A program made the position numbers and the translations under genes. Below the pieces are notes generated by a model. It saw nothing but the letters and a program-made list of their open reading frames with translations, was not told the DNA's origin and searched no databases. From Terriglobia bacterium (GTDB taxonomy: Bacteria > Acidobacteriota > Terriglobia > Acidiferrales > UBA7541), in the NCBI GenBank assembly GCA_020073585.1, contig JAIQEV010000029.1, positions 1 through 45,064 of the forward strand: a stretch of DNA of 45,064 nucleotides, read 5' to 3'. Positions 16,828 to 26,652 of the stretch are shown here, piece by piece; the first letter of the stretch is position 1, and every line of letters begins with the position of its first letter.

Positions 16828-16856
16828 ATTGTAGGGAGGAGTGCGGGGTGTGTCAA
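16828..16856 (-). promoter_or_regulatory. Sigma70-type promoter of tRNA-Phe
   Basis: On the minus strand a perfect -35 TTGACA (16856-16851), a 17-bp C-rich spacer and -10 TACAAT (16833-16828) lie about 15 bases before the tRNA 5' end. The tRNA can therefore be transcribed independently of ftsK. Confidence 0.85.
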
Positions 16857-16939
16857 ATCGGGCCGGCCCGCCGGAAGAAAATAGGGCAGGGCTCAGGAGC
16901 GCTATATTCTGAACCCTGCCGATAGAATGCGCCTGCCAG

Positions 16940-19330
16940 CTACTGCATGGAATCGTCGAACTCTTTCATCCAGCCGCGGCTCTTGAGCACTTCCCGGGGC
17001 CGCGTGCCGTCCGGCGGGCCCACGATGCCGTCTTTCTCCATCAAGTCGATCAGACGCGCGGCACGGCCGTAGCCGATGCGCAGCCGCCGCTGCAGCGTGG
17101 AGGTCGAGGCGCGGCCCATCTCGCAGACCACCCGCACGGCATCCTGGTACAGCGCGTCGTCCACGGCCTCGCCGCCATCGCCGTCCACGTCCGCTTCGCC
17201 GGCGTCCTCGCCCTCTTCCTTGGGCGCTTCGAGGAGTTGTTCGTTGTATTTGGCTTCCGCCTGGGCGCGCCAGAAATCGCACACCGCCGTGATTTCCTCC
17301 TCCCGGACGTAGGGTCCGTGGATGCGGTGCAGGCGCGAGGAACCCGCCGGCAGGTAGAGCATGTCACCGCGGCCCAGCAGCGATTCCGAGCCGTTGGCGT
17401 CCAGGATCGTCCGCGAGTCCACCTTGCTGGCCACCCGGAAGGAGATGCGGGCAGGGAAGTTGGCTTTGATCAGACCGGTGATGACGTCCACCGACGGCCG
17501 CTGCGTGGCCAGCAGCAGGTGGATGCCCACGGCGCGGGCCATCTGCGCCAGCCGCGTGATGGACTCTTCCACGGTGTTGGTGTCCACCATCATCAGGTCG
17601 GCCAGCTCGTCGATCACGATCAGGATGTAGGGCAGCGGCTTGTGCTGGCTCTCCTCGTTGGTGTCGAAGAGGGAGAGCGATTGCCCCTTCTGGAACTGGC
17701 GGTTGTACTGGTCGATGTTGCGCACGCCGCGCTCGGCCAGCAGCGTCAGCCGCTTTTCCATCTCTTTCGTGGCATTGCGCAGCACGTTCGAGGCGACCTT
17801 CGGGTCGGTCACCACCGGCGCCAGCAGGTGCGGAATCTTCTCGTAGAGATTCAGCTCCAGCCGCTTGGGATCCACCAGGACCAGCTTGACCTCGTCCGGC
17901 GTGGACTTGTAGAGAATGGACATCAGCAGGGAGTTGATGAACACGCTCTTGCCCGTGCCGGTGGACCCTGCAATCAGCAAGTGCGGCATCTGCGACAGGT
18001 CGCTCACGCGGATGCGCCCGTGCAGGTCGCGGCCCATGGCCAGCGTCAGCCGGCTGGGCGAATTGACGAATTCCGGGGCCTCGATCACCTCGCGCAGGGC
18101 GATGGTCTGGCGGTTCACGTTGGGCACTTCGATGCCGATTGTGGACTTCCCGGGAATGCGCTCGATCAGGATCGATTCCGCCTGCAGCGCCAGGCACAGG
18201 TCGTCCGCCAGGCCGGTGATGCGGCTCACCTTGATGCCCGCCTCGGGCTTGAACTCGAAGGTGGTGACCACTGGCCCGGGGTTGATCTGCGTCACGTGGC
18301 CCTTGATGTCGAACTCCTCGCACTTCAGTTCGATGGCCCGTGCGCGCTCCTTCAGTTCGGTTTCGTCCAGTAACTCGCTGCGCTCGCCGGGCTGCAGCAG
18401 CGAAGGCGACGGCAGTTTGTAGTTGGCGCTGCCGCGGGCGATCTTCGGTTCGGCGCCGGCCTTGCGCGCCGCCGCCGGTTTGGGCTTCTCGTCATGCAGG
18501 AACAGGATGGGCGCGAGGCGCTCTTCCTTCTCCGCGGCGGCCGATTCCTCGTCGGCTTCTTCGATCTCTTCGTCCTCGTCGGCCAGATGGATCGTCTTGT
18601 GCGCGTCCTTCAGCAGCGTGGCCGCGCCCACTCCCGGCTGCGAAACGGGCGGCCGCCCCGCCGCGCGCATCGCCTCGACGCGCCGGCGCATCAGTTCCTG
18701 CTGGCGCGCCTCCCGCCAGTTCCGCCACTTGGCCTGGGCCTTCTGGATGATGCCGAGGCGTTCGACGGCGCCCACAGGGCCCGTGGGGCCGCTCACCCAG
18801 GCGTGCGCTCCGGAAAAAGAAAAGCGCGTGGTCATGAACAGCGCCGTGAGAAACAGCGCCAGCGCCACCAGATGGGCGCCTACGGCGTTGAACCCGGCGC
18901 GCAGACCGTTGGCCACCAGCGTGCCCGTGAGCCCGCCCGCCGGCACCGCCCCGCGCACTCCGGGCAGATGCCAGAGCATCAGCAGGGCGGGCAGGGAAAG
19001 CAGCAGCAGGCCGTAGCCTATCAGTTTCGCCGTCTGCGAATTCACCTCATGGCTGCGGAACCACCGCCAGCCCAGCGTACCCAGCGCCATCGGCAGCAGA
19101 AACGCCGCGAACCCCAATAACTGGAAAAGTAGGTCCGCGCTGTAGGAGCCCGCCAAGCCGATCCAGTTCCGCGCCGGATTTTCTCCCGGCGCGGATGCCG
19201 ACACGTTGAACGAGGCGTCGCGCGGGGAATAGGAAATCAACGCCAGGGCCAGCAACACGCCCAGCGTTATGCACAAAAAGCCGATCAGTTCATTGAGCCG
19301 CTTATTTCCAGTGGGTGTCAGGAAGCGCAC
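16940..19330 (-). CDS. ftsK: DNA translocase FtsK/SpoIIIE
   Basis: 796 residues from GTG 19330, chosen for GAGGAG seven bases upstream; the frame extends to 19417. It pumps chromosomal DNA through the closing division septum and activates XerCD. About four membrane segments fill the N-terminus (residues 15-180), followed by a charged linker rich in Glu and Ala, an alpha/beta motor domain with Walker A GSTGTGKSVFINS and Walker B LIVIDELADLMMV, and a C-terminal gamma winged helix (DALYQDAVRVVCEMGRAS to the end) that reads KOPS sequences. Length is normal for the SpoIIIE-like short form. It is downstream of uppP with a 53-base gap. Confidence 0.95.
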   Translation of the reverse strand: MRFLTPTGNKRLNELIGFLCITLGVLLALALISYSPRDASFNVSASAPGENPARNWIGLAGSYSADLLFQLLGFAAFLLPMALGTLGWRWFRSHEVNSQTAKLIGYGLLLLSLPALLMLWHLPGVRGAVPAGGLTGTLVANGLRAGFNAVGAHLVALALFLTALFMTTRFSFSGAHAWVSGPTGPVGAVERLGIIQKAQAKWRNWREARQQELMRRRVEAMRAAGRPPVSQPGVGAATLLKDAHKTIHLADEDEEIEEADEESAAAEKEERLAPILFLHDEKPKPAAARKAGAEPKIARGSANYKLPSPSLLQPGERSELLDETELKERARAIELKCEEFDIKGHVTQINPGPVVTTFEFKPEAGIKVSRITGLADDLCLALQAESILIERIPGKSTIGIEVPNVNRQTIALREVIEAPEFVNSPSRLTLAMGRDLHGRIRVSDLSQMPHLLIAGSTGTGKSVFINSLLMSILYKSTPDEVKLVLVDPKRLELNLYEKIPHLLAPVVTDPKVASNVLRNATKEMEKRLTLLAERGVRNIDQYNRQFQKGQSLSLFDTNEESQHKPLPYILIVIDELADLMMVDTNTVEESITRLAQMARAVGIHLLLATQRPSVDVITGLIKANFPARISFRVASKVDSRTILDANGSESLLGRGDMLYLPAGSSRLHRIHGPYVREEEITAVCDFWRAQAEAKYNEQLLEAPKEEGEDAGEADVDGDGGEAVDDALYQDAVRVVCEMGRASTSTLQRRLRIGYGRAARLIDLMEKDGIVGPPDGTRPREVLKSRGWMKEFDDSMQ

Positions 19331-19383
19331 TTGTCTCTCCTCAGCGTTGGGGAAGGCCGAGTCACGAGCGGCACGCGCGGGCG

Positions 19384-20229
19384 CTATCGCGCGAAGCCGG
19401 TTTGGTGGAACCACCAAACCAAGACGACTATACCAAACAGCAGCCGGTAGACAACAAATACTTTCAGCGTGCGTGTTTGCAAATAACGCAGGAAGAAGGC
19501 GATCACGAAATAGCCGGCAATGCCCGAAGTCAGAATGGCGGCGGCTAAAGTGGAAAGCGGCAGATCTAGGCCGCCCGCGCGGTGCAACTTCAGGAGCTTG
19601 GGCAGTTCGTTCAGCACCGCCCCGGCGATGATTGGCGCCGAAAGCAGGAAGGAAAAGCGAGTGGCGGCCTCGCGCGTGAACCCGCGGAATAGCCCGGCAA
19701 CAATGGTGCTCCCGGAACGCGACACGCCGGGAAGCAGCGCGCAGGCCTGCGCCAGGCCGATGGTGCCGGCATCGCCCAGATTGCTCTGCTGGAGTTCACG
19801 CGAAAGCCTGGCCCGCGAATCCGCCCACCACATCAGCAGCGCCACACTCACCAGCGAAAACCCGATGATGAGCGGCTTGCGCAGCGTGTCTTCGATCTGG
19901 TGGTGGAAGAGCTTGCCGGCGATGGCTGCGGGAATCGTGCCCGCAACCATGTACCAGAACATCCGGCGGTGCGTGGCGATTTCCTCGGTAGCGGCGCCCG
20001 CCGGGTAGTTGAGGCCCAGCCCGCACAGCGCCAGCTTCAGCCAGTCGCGGAAGAAGAAGAGCAGCACAGCGACCAGCGTGCCCGCGTGCAGGGCCACGTC
20101 GAAGGCCAGCCCCGGCTCCGGCCAGTGCAGCAGCCAGGGAAAGAGGATGAGATGCGCCGTGCTGCTGACGGGAAGAAATTCGGTGAGGGCCTGGACGAGG
20201 GCGAGGATGATCGCCTGGATCAACGGCAT
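19384..20229 (-). CDS. uppP: Undecaprenyl-diphosphatase (BacA family)
   Basis: 281 residues. The membrane enzyme dephosphorylates undecaprenyl pyrophosphate, so the lipid carrier of peptidoglycan synthesis is recycled; overproduction in other bacteria gives bacitracin resistance. Both signature motifs are present: the Glu-rich LTEFLPVSSTAHL near residue 15 and PGVSRSGST near residue 170. About eight hydrophobic helices are visible and the length is typical. It starts only 5 bases after the stop of the acetyltransferase gene, and ftsK follows, so the three form a likely cell-envelope/division operon. Confidence 0.95.
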   Translation of the reverse strand: MPLIQAIILALVQALTEFLPVSSTAHLILFPWLLHWPEPGLAFDVALHAGTLVAVLLFFFRDWLKLALCGLGLNYPAGAATEEIATHRRMFWYMVAGTIPAAIAGKLFHHQIEDTLRKPLIIGFSLVSVALLMWWADSRARLSRELQQSNLGDAGTIGLAQACALLPGVSRSGSTIVAGLFRGFTREAATRFSFLLSAPIIAGAVLNELPKLLKLHRAGGLDLPLSTLAAAILTSGIAGYFVIAFFLRYLQTRTLKVFVVYRLLFGIVVLVWWFHQTGFAR

Positions 20230-20234
20230 TGCGT

Positions 20235-20726
20235 CTAGTTCTCCTTTGGCTTTGGGCCCGGACCGCCCGGCGCATCCGCACCGGGCAGAACCTTGCGCAT
20301 TTCATAGGCGTCCAGGCGGCCGAGATAGTAGCGCTTCAAGACAGCTTCGATACGATAGCCGTGCCGCTTCCAGAAGGCAACCGCCGCTTCATTGTTGATG
20401 GCGGTCTCCAGGAGAATGGCGCGCACGTCGCGGGCCGCCAGATTCGTTTCCATCTCTTTCACGAGAGCCGAGCCCACCCCGTGCCGGCGATGCGATTCCG
20501 CGACGTCCAGGGTGATGATGTGCGCCAGCGGATGGTTCTCTTCCGCCAGCAGGAAGCCTACGGTGTGCTTGCCCTCTTCCGCCACCAGGCATTGCGCCCC
20601 GTCCAGCTTCAGGAAGTAGCGCAGCCCGGTCTTTGTGTAGGCGATCCCCGGCGGAAAGCAGGCCTGGTCGAGGCTGTAAAGCGCTGCGAAGTCGCCGGGC
20701 TGGTAGGGCCGGATATGCCAGGGCAT
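20235..20726 (-). CDS. GNAT acetyltransferase, RimI-like
   Basis: 163 residues from ATG 20726 (MPWHIRPYQPGD); upstream in-frame codons do not look like protein. The GNAT fold is evident: the N-terminal strand and helix, then the acetyl-CoA binding motif A (ITLDVAESHRRHGVGSALV, with R-x-x-G-x-G/A) and motif B (NNEAAVAFWKRHGYRIEAVL). The best match by pattern is RimI-type N-alpha-acetyltransferase, which acetylates ribosomal protein S18 in E. coli, but RimI paralogues have many substrates. The last 15 residues are a Pro/Gly-rich tail not seen in E. coli RimI (148 residues). It probably shares a transcript with uppP. Confidence 0.8.
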   Translation of the reverse strand: MPWHIRPYQPGDFAALYSLDQACFPPGIAYTKTGLRYFLKLDGAQCLVAEEGKHTVGFLLAEENHPLAHIITLDVAESHRRHGVGSALVKEMETNLAARDVRAILLETAINNEAAVAFWKRHGYRIEAVLKRYYLGRLDAYEMRKVLPGADAPGGPGPKPKEN

Positions 20727-20795
20727 GGAGGATTGTATGGCAGAGCCGAGGGTCCGAAGCAAGCTCCGCGGCCGGGGCGGGAACCCCGGAAACGC

Positions 20796-20828
20796 AACAG
20801 GCCCGGCGGGTGAGGAGCCGGGCCTGTT
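20796..20828 (-). terminator. Terminator-like hairpin after the aldehyde dehydrogenase gene
   Basis: AACAGGCCCGGC (20796-20807) and GCCGGGCCTGTT (20817-20828) form a perfect 12-bp stem with a 9-base loop, 37 bp after the aldehyde dehydrogenase stop. Downstream on the minus strand comes GCGTTT, a weak T-tract. It separates this gene from the rimI-like gene. Confidence 0.65.
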
Positions 20829-20865
20829 CTTGCGTCAACCGGGGCCGAAGCCCGCGCGACGCAGT

Positions 20866-22338
20866 TTAGAGTTTTACGGTCACGGTCTTGACTTCGGTGT
20901 AGTTGGCCAAGCCGTATTCGCCAAGTTCGCGGCCCAACCCCGACTGCTTGAACCCGCCGAAGGGAGCTCCCGCGTCAAACACGTCGAAGCAATTCACCCA
21001 CACCGTTCCCGCGCGGACGCTGTCGGCAATGGCGTGAGCCTTGGTGATATCCCTGGTCCACACCGCCGCCGCAAGCCCGTACATCGTCTTGTTCGCGCGC
21101 TCGACCACTTCGTCCATGTCCTTGAACTTCAGAATGGACATGACCGGCCCGAAGATCTCTTCCCGGGCGATCTTCATGTCGTCCTTCACGTCGGCGAAGA
21201 TCGTGGGCTCGATGAAGTATCCCTTGTCGCCGACGCGCTTTCCGCCGGTTCGCAGGCTGGCTTTGTCCTGCTTCCCGGCCTCGATGTAACCCATGATCTT
21301 GTCGAACTGGTCGCTGTCCACCTGCGGGCCCTGTTCGGTGTTTTTGTCGAAGGGATCGCCCACCGTCCGCTTCTTGGCCCGGGCAACGCTCTTCTCCACG
21401 AACTCGTCGTAGCACTTCTCTTCCACGAAGAGCCGCGATCCCGCGCAGCAGCACTGCCCCTGATTGAAGAACAGCGCCTGGTGCGATCCTTCGATGGCTT
21501 CATCCATGTCCGCATCCGCGAAGACGATGTTCGGGCTCTTTCCGCCCAGCTCCAGCGTCACCCGCTTCAGGTTGGATTCCGCGGAAGCCTTCATGATCAG
21601 GTGCCCCACTTCGGTCGAGCCGGTGAACGCCACCTTGTCCACGTCCATGTGCCGCGCGAGGGCCGCGCCCGCCGTCGGACCGTATCCCGGCAGCAGGTTG
21701 ACGACCCCCGGCGGGAATCCCGCCTCCAGAATCAGCTCGCCCACACGCAGCGCCGTCAGCGGCGTCTGCTCCGCGGGCTTCAGCACCACCGTGCACCCTG
21801 CGGCCAGCGCCGGGCCCAGCTTCCACGCCTGCATCAGCAGGGGAAAGTTCCACGGGATAATCTGCGCGCAAACTCCCACCGGTTCGTGCTTGGTGTAGCT
21901 GAAGTAATTCCCATTGACCGGGATGGTCTTGCCTTCGGTCTTGTCCGCCCAGCCGGCGTAGTACCGGTAGCAGGCGATGGTCAGCGGCAGGTCGGCGACC
22001 GAGGCGATGAAGTACGGCTTCCCGTTGTCCAGGGCCTCGAGGCGGGCCAGTTCGTCGGCGTGCTTTTCGAGGAGGTCTGCAAGCCGGTAGAGCAGCAGGC
22101 CGCGCTGCGAGGCGCTCATCTTCCGCCACGCCCCTTTTTCAAACGCGGCCCGCGCCGCGCGAACCGCCTTGTCCACGTCCGCCGCGTCCGCTTCCGCTAC
22201 CCGGCAGATCTCTTCGCCGGTCGCCGGGTTGATTGTAGGAAAGGTCTTCCCGGAGACGCTGTCGGTCCATTCGTTATTGATTAAGAGCTTTTTGGCCCGG
22301 ACTTCGACGCCGGGTTTCAGTGTCGCTGCTGTTGCCAT
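20866..22338 (-). CDS. NAD(P)-dependent aldehyde dehydrogenase (ALDH1/2-like)
   Basis: 490 residues from ATG 22338, which has AAGGAGG six bases upstream; the longer frame to 22446 is not used. It oxidises an aldehyde to a carboxylic acid. Catalytic Glu is in TLELGGKSP (about residue 263) and the nucleophilic Cys in [11 protein letters not shown] (residues 296-298), the triple-Cys pattern typical of the ALDH1/ALDH2 branch. The cofactor-binding NPATGEE, PWNFPL and FTGSTEVG blocks are present. The aldehyde is unknown. Aminoaldehydes from polyamine breakdown are possible, given the polyamine genes 2.3 kb away, but this is only a guess. It seems to be a single-gene unit with its own promoter and terminator. 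Confidence 0.93.
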   Translation of the reverse strand: MATAATLKPGVEVRAKKLLINNEWTDSVSGKTFPTINPATGEEICRVAEADAADVDKAVRAARAAFEKGAWRKMSASQRGLLLYRLADLLEKHADELARLEALDNGKPYFIASVADLPLTIACYRYYAGWADKTEGKTIPVNGNYFSYTKHEPVGVCAQIIPWNFPLLMQAWKLGPALAAGCTVVLKPAEQTPLTALRVGELILEAGFPPGVVNLLPGYGPTAGAALARHMDVDKVAFTGSTEVGHLIMKASAESNLKRVTLELGGKSPNIVFADADMDEAIEGSHQALFFNQGQCCCAGSRLFVEEKCYDEFVEKSVARAKKRTVGDPFDKNTEQGPQVDSDQFDKIMGYIEAGKQDKASLRTGGKRVGDKGYFIEPTIFADVKDDMKIAREEIFGPVMSILKFKDMDEVVERANKTMYGLAAAVWTRDITKAHAIADSVRAGTVWVNCFDVFDAGAPFGGFKQSGLGRELGEYGLANYTEVKTVTVKL

Positions 22339-22419
22339 AAGAGCCTCCTTCATGGGGTTTGCGCCGGGTGCTGGGGAAACAGGCCGACGGGCGCGGCATG
22401 CTGTGAGAAACGGGGCCAT

Positions 22420-22446
22420 ACTATACCCCACAGGGGGGACAGGCAA
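22420..22446 (-). promoter_or_regulatory. Candidate promoter of the aldehyde dehydrogenase gene
   Basis: On the minus strand, -10 TATAGT (22425-22420) is close to consensus. TTGCCT (22446-22441) stands upstream with a 15-bp spacer, which is short. The leader would be about 75 nt. Confidence 0.4.
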
Positions 22447-22567
22447 GACTCTTGTGTTCGCAGGCAGTCCGCGGTCAGGCAGGTATTTCCAAGTCAGTTG
22501 GCTGGATGCAAAGCGCCGAATTTTCGGGCCCGCCCGCGAACGCTCCCGGCCTTGCCGTGGAAGGCGC

Positions 22568-24238
22568 TTAAACTTCCAGAATCACCGGGAGAATCAGCGG
22601 CCGCTTGGAGGTCTGCTTGCTAATGTATTTCTTCATATCCACGCGGATCTTTTCCTTGATGACGCTCCAATCGGTTTTTTCCTCGGCATTGGACTGTTCC
22701 ACCGTGCGCAGGATGACGTCGCGCGCCCCGGCGACAATCTCCTGTCCATTGTCGCTCGGCAGGAAGCCGCGGGTTACGATTTCCGGCTGCGATTCCAGCT
22801 TGCCGGTGTGCTTGTCGATGGCGATGATCGGAACGACGATACCGTCCTCGGAAAGGTGCTTGCGGTCGCGGATCACCACCTCTTCGATCTCCTCGAGCGA
22901 CCCGGAATCCACGCACACCCGCCCGGCCGTCACCGGCTCGATGCGCCGCGCCCCGTCCGCGGTGAACTCGATGGGCTGCCCGTCTTCAATCAGCAGAATC
23001 TCTCCGGAGACCACGCCCAATTGGTGCGCCAGCGCCGCGTGCCGGAAGAGCTGCCGGTACTCGCCGTGGATGGGGATGAAATAGCGCGGCCGCACGAGCT
23101 GCAGGACGAGCTTCTGCTCTTCCTGGCTGGCATGGCCGGAGACGTGAATCGTGCCTCCGCTGTTGTCGTAATAGACCAGGGCGCGCCGCCGGAACATGTG
23201 GTCCAGCATGCGGAAGATGGCCTTGTCGTTGCCGGGAATGATGCGCGCCGAAAGGATGACCGTGTCGTTTTCGTCTACGGTGACGAAGCGATGGTTGTCC
23301 ACCGCGATGCGCGAGAGGGAGGACATCGGTTCGGCCTGGCTCCCGCTCGCCAGCACGATCAAGCGCTTCTGGTCGAACGAGCGGATATCCTGCGGACGCA
23401 CCACGATCCCGTCGGGGATGCGCAGGCAGTCCATGGAATGCGCGATCTCCACGTTGTCCACCATGCTGCGGCCGACGAACGCGATCTTGCGCCCCACGCG
23501 CTGTGCGATCTCGATCACCTGCTGGATGCGGTGAATCGACGAGGCGAAGCAGGAAAGCACCACCTTGCGCGGGGCCATCCGGCAGAGCTCTTCCAGCCGC
23601 GGCACCACCACGCGCTCCGACGGCGTGAACCCCGGGCGCTCCACGTTGGTGCTATCGCTGAACAGCGCCAGCACCCCTTCGTTTCCGTAGCGCGCAAACG
23701 CGTGCAGGTCGAACGGCGCTCCGTCCACCGGCGTCTGGTCGATCTTGAAGTCTCCGGTGTGGATGATCACCCCGACCGGGGTGCGCACTGCCAGCGCCAC
23801 GCAGTCGATGGTGCTGTGCGTCACGGCGATGAACTCGATTTCGAAGGGCCCGAGCTCCACCTTGCGTCCGGGCAGCACTTCGCGCAGTTTGGTGGATTGC
23901 AGCAGCCCCGCTTCTTCCAGCCGTTTCTTGGCCAGCGCCAGCGTGAACCGCGTGCCGTACACCGGCACGTTCAGGTCGCGGAGGATGTAGGACAGCCCGC
24001 CGATGTGGTCTTCGTGGCCGTGGGTCAGCAGGATGGCGCGGACGTGCGCGCGGTTCTGCTTCAGGTAGGTGATGTCCGGTATGACCAGGTCTACGCCCAG
24101 CAGTTCGGACTCCGGAAACATCATTCCGGAATCGATCACAATGATGTCGTCTCCGTAGCGGAGCGCCATCATGTTCATGCCGAATTCGCCCAGACCGCCG
24201 AGGGGGATTGCTGTGAGGGAGGCTTTGCTATTGCTCAA
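22568..24238 (-). CDS. rnj: Ribonuclease J
   Basis: 556 residues, full length for the family. It is a metallo-beta-lactamase/beta-CASP ribonuclease with endo- and 5'-3' exonuclease activity in mRNA decay and rRNA maturation. The zinc motif [10 protein letters not shown] (His73, His75, Asp77, His78) is intact, followed by [20 protein letters not shown], the beta-CASP blocks ([26 protein letters not shown]) and the C-terminal [10 protein letters not shown] and [11 protein letters not shown] histidine motifs. The start [20 protein letters not shown] agrees with other RNase J proteins. The upstream small membrane-protein gene lies 68 bases away and may be co-transcribed. Confidence 0.95.
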   Translation of the reverse strand: MSNSKASLTAIPLGGLGEFGMNMMALRYGDDIIVIDSGMMFPESELLGVDLVIPDITYLKQNRAHVRAILLTHGHEDHIGGLSYILRDLNVPVYGTRFTLALAKKRLEEAGLLQSTKLREVLPGRKVELGPFEIEFIAVTHSTIDCVALAVRTPVGVIIHTGDFKIDQTPVDGAPFDLHAFARYGNEGVLALFSDSTNVERPGFTPSERVVVPRLEELCRMAPRKVVLSCFASSIHRIQQVIEIAQRVGRKIAFVGRSMVDNVEIAHSMDCLRIPDGIVVRPQDIRSFDQKRLIVLASGSQAEPMSSLSRIAVDNHRFVTVDENDTVILSARIIPGNDKAIFRMLDHMFRRRALVYYDNSGGTIHVSGHASQEEQKLVLQLVRPRYFIPIHGEYRQLFRHAALAHQLGVVSGEILLIEDGQPIEFTADGARRIEPVTAGRVCVDSGSLEEIEEVVIRDRKHLSEDGIVVPIIAIDKHTGKLESQPEIVTRGFLPSDNGQEIVAGARDVILRTVEQSNAEEKTDWSVIKEKIRVDMKKYISKQTSKRPLILPVILEV

Positions 24239-24306
24239 GGGAAGGTCATCTCCATGGTATGACAGTCCATCGTATCACAGAGAGGGAGGCGCGAGGGGGG
24301 CGGCGC

Positions 24307-24603
24307 CTACGAGCTGGGTCCCGCGAACAAGCGCGCGATGGCCACCAGCAGCACCGCGCCCAGCGTCGCCGCGGCCAGCGAATAGAGGAATCCGCCGCCG
24401 AAGATGCCCAGCTTCCAGAAGATCCAGCCGCCCAGCACCGCGCCAATCAGCCCCAGCGTCACGTTCGTGAAGCATCCGTAGCCGTGCCCGTGCGAAAGCT
24501 TACCGGCCAGCCACCCCGCCAGCAGTCCGATCAGCAGCCAGCCGAGGAGCCCATGGTGAAATCCGAAAACAAAAGTACGTTCTTCGAACAGTGTGGAAAA
24601 CAT
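24307..24603 (-). CDS. Small membrane protein of the GlsB/YeaQ/YmgE (transglycosylase-associated) family
   Basis: 98 residues with three hydrophobic segments. The Gly-rich pattern LLIGLLAGWLAGKL followed by GLIGAVLGGWIFWKLGI is the signature of this family, whose function is poorly known; some members respond to envelope or general stress. This copy has an unusual Phe-rich N-terminus (about 18 residues) and a His/Gly patch, SHGHGYGC, between the first two helices. An AGCACAGG palindrome lies just upstream. Confidence 0.8.
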   Translation of the reverse strand: MFSTLFEERTFVFGFHHGLLGWLLIGLLAGWLAGKLSHGHGYGCFTNVTLGLIGAVLGGWIFWKLGIFGGGFLYSLAAATLGAVLLVAIARLFAGPSS

Positions 24604-24630
24604 CGCGCCCCCTCACTTTCCCCGAAAGGT

Positions 24631-24652
24631 AGCACAGGCTTTAACCTGTGCT
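24631..24652. repeat. AGCACAGG palindromic repeat
   Basis: AGCACAGG (24631-24638) and CCTGTGCT (24645-24652) flank a 6-base loop. The same arms recur around the hairpin repeat at 43952-43994. It lies between the small membrane-protein gene and aguA, in noncoding DNA. Confidence 0.7.
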
Positions 24653-24688
24653 CCGCCTTCCGCCGGACTGCCCCCGCCGCGGCGCGCT

Positions 24689-25774
24689 CTATCCCGCCGC
24701 CGGCTGCTGCTGCGTCATGCAGTGCAGCGTGCCCAGCCCCAGCACCAGGTCGCGGCAGGGAATTCCCACCACTTCGCGCCCGGGAAAGAGCGCCGTCAGC
24801 GTGTTCAGCGCCACGCGGTCGTTGGGATCGCTGAACGTCGGCACGATCACCAGCTTGTTCGCGATGTAGAAATTCGCGTAGCTGGCAGGCAGCCGCTGCC
24901 CGTTGAAGAACACCGGCGCGGGCATGGGCAGCGTCTCCACGCGCAGCACCCGCCCGTCCTGGTCCTTCATGGTCTTGAGCAGCGCCAGATTTTCCTGCAG
25001 CGCCGCGTAATTGACGTCCGAAGGGTCCTCTTCCACGGCGGTGACCACGGTCGTGGGATTGACGAAGCGCGTCAGGTCGTCCACGTGGCCGTGCGTGTCG
25101 TCCCCGGCGATGCCGTTCTTCAGCCACAGCACGTTCGTCGCGCCCAGGTACTCCCGCAGGATCTCCTCGAGCTCTCCGCGCGTTACCCCGGGATTTCTCG
25201 CCTGCACCGGGCTCAGCAGGCACTCTTCCGTCGTCAGCAGCGTGCCGCGCCCGTTCACGTCGATGCTCCCGCCCTCCAGCACCACGCGGCGGCCCTTGTG
25301 CACCGGCTGCCAGACGCGGTGCTTCAGCCGCGCGTTGACGCGCGCCGCGGACACCGCATCCTTCTTGTAATTGTCGTACTTGGCCCAGGCGTTGAAGGAC
25401 CAGTGCGTGCAGGCCACTTCGCCCGCGGAGTTTTTCACGCAGATCGGTCCGGAATCGCGCATCCAGCCGCGGTCGGTGGGCACGCGGAAGAAATCCACGG
25501 CGTCGAGCTGGGCCCCGGACTTCTTCAGCATCGAGCGCACCCGCGCTTCCGCCGCGCGATTTTCCACCAGCAGGTAGACGCGCTCGACGCGCGAGAGATG
25601 CCGCACGATATCGGCATACACCCACGGCACGGGAGCAAATTTTCCTGGCCAATCGCTCAGCTCATGCGGCCAGCCCAGCCAGGTCGCCTCGTGGCGCTCC
25701 CATTCCGCCGACATGCGGTAGCCCAGGGAAAACGGAGTACCTTGCGCGGGGCCCGGCTTGTTCTTGGCGCTCAT
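24689..25774 (-). CDS. aguA: Agmatine deiminase
   Basis: 361 residues from ATG 25774. It converts agmatine and water to N-carbamoylputrescine and ammonia. Family blocks are seen throughout: YRMSAEWERHEATWLGWP at the start, RDSGPICVKN, LEGGSIDVNGRGTLLTTEE, DTHGHVDDLTRFV, and the catalytic Cys in GLGTLHCMTQQ close to the C-terminus (commonly GGGNIHCITQQ). The active-site Asp, His and Cys are retained. The start overlaps the stop of the preceding aguB in an ATGA (25774-25771), which implies translational coupling. The frame continues upstream through aguB, but that part is a shadow. Confidence 0.94.
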   Translation of the reverse strand: MSAKNKPGPAQGTPFSLGYRMSAEWERHEATWLGWPHELSDWPGKFAPVPWVYADIVRHLSRVERVYLLVENRAAEARVRSMLKKSGAQLDAVDFFRVPTDRGWMRDSGPICVKNSAGEVACTHWSFNAWAKYDNYKKDAVSAARVNARLKHRVWQPVHKGRRVVLEGGSIDVNGRGTLLTTEECLLSPVQARNPGVTRGELEEILREYLGATNVLWLKNGIAGDDTHGHVDDLTRFVNPTTVVTAVEEDPSDVNYAALQENLALLKTMKDQDGRVLRVETLPMPAPVFFNGQRLPASYANFYIANKLVIVPTFSDPNDRVALNTLTALFPGREVVGIPCRDLVLGLGTLHCMTQQQPAAG

Positions 25775-26652
25775 TCGCCCAGCCACCGCTGCAGGATCGG
25801 CTGGTAGGCGTCGATGCGCCGGTCGCGCAGAAACGGCCAGTTGCGCCGGGTCTCCTCGCAACGCTGCGGATCGCATTCCACCACGAGAATCTCTTCCTGG
25901 CCGCTGGAAGCCTGCGCCAGCACCTGTCCTAAGGGATCGGCCACGAACGAATTGCCCCAGAACTCCAGCCCGCTTTCCGGCGTGCCCTCGTAGCCCGTGC
26001 GGTTCACCGCGGCGACGTACACCCCGTTGGCAATGGCGTGCGCGCGCTGAATGGTGCGCCATGCGTCCAGTTGCGCCGCGCCGTGCTGCGCTTTCTCCGC
26101 CGGGTGCCAGCCGATGGCCGTGGGGTAGAAGAGGACGCTCGCGCCGCCGAGGCTCGCCAGGCGCGCCGCTTCCGGATACCACTGGTCCCAGCAGATCAGC
26201 ACGCCGATGCGTCCGCGCGCCGTATCGAAATTCACGAAGCCCAGATCGCCCGGAGTAAAATAAAATTTCTCGTAGTACAGCGGATCGTCGGGGATGTGCA
26301 TCTTGCGGTACTTGCCGAGCAGCGCTCCGTCGCTGTTCATCACCACCGCGGTGTTGTGGTAGACCCCGGCGGCGCGTCGCTCGAAGAGCGACCCGATTAC
26401 CACCACGCCGAGCTCCTTCGCGATTTTTCCCAGCGCGCCGCTCGAGGGGCCGGGAATCGGCTCCGCCAGCGCAAACAGCTCCGCGTTTTCTTCGCGGCAG
26501 AAATACTGCGAGCGGAACAGTTCCTGCAGGCAGATGATCTGCGCGCCCTTCTGCGCGGCTTCCCGGATCTTCCCGAGGGCCTTGGCGAGGTTGGCGGCCG
26601 GGTCGGGGCCGCAGGTCATTTGGATCAGCCCGATTTTGAATTTTTCCGACAT
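25771..26652 (-). CDS. aguB: N-carbamoylputrescine amidohydrolase
   Basis: 293 residues from ATG 26652 (MSEKFKIGLIQMTCGPD); upstream in-frame residues lack family similarity. It is a nitrilase-superfamily enzyme that splits N-carbamoylputrescine into putrescine, CO2 and ammonia. The Glu-Lys-Cys triad is visible: ICLQELFRSQYFC (Glu), GKYRKMHIPDD (Lys) and VLICWDQWYPEAAR (Cys). The block FYFTPGDLGF is also typical of AguB. Coupled to aguA by a 4-base overlap, it completes the agmatine-to-putrescine route. It is transcribed divergently from the deoxyhypusine-synthase-family gene. Confidence 0.94.
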   Translation of the reverse strand: MSEKFKIGLIQMTCGPDPAANLAKALGKIREAAQKGAQIICLQELFRSQYFCREENAELFALAEPIPGPSSGALGKIAKELGVVVIGSLFERRAAGVYHNTAVVMNSDGALLGKYRKMHIPDDPLYYEKFYFTPGDLGFVNFDTARGRIGVLICWDQWYPEAARLASLGGASVLFYPTAIGWHPAEKAQHGAAQLDAWRTIQRAHAIANGVYVAAVNRTGYEGTPESGLEFWGNSFVADPLGQVLAQASSGQEEILVVECDPQRCEETRRNWPFLRDRRIDAYQPILQRWLGE

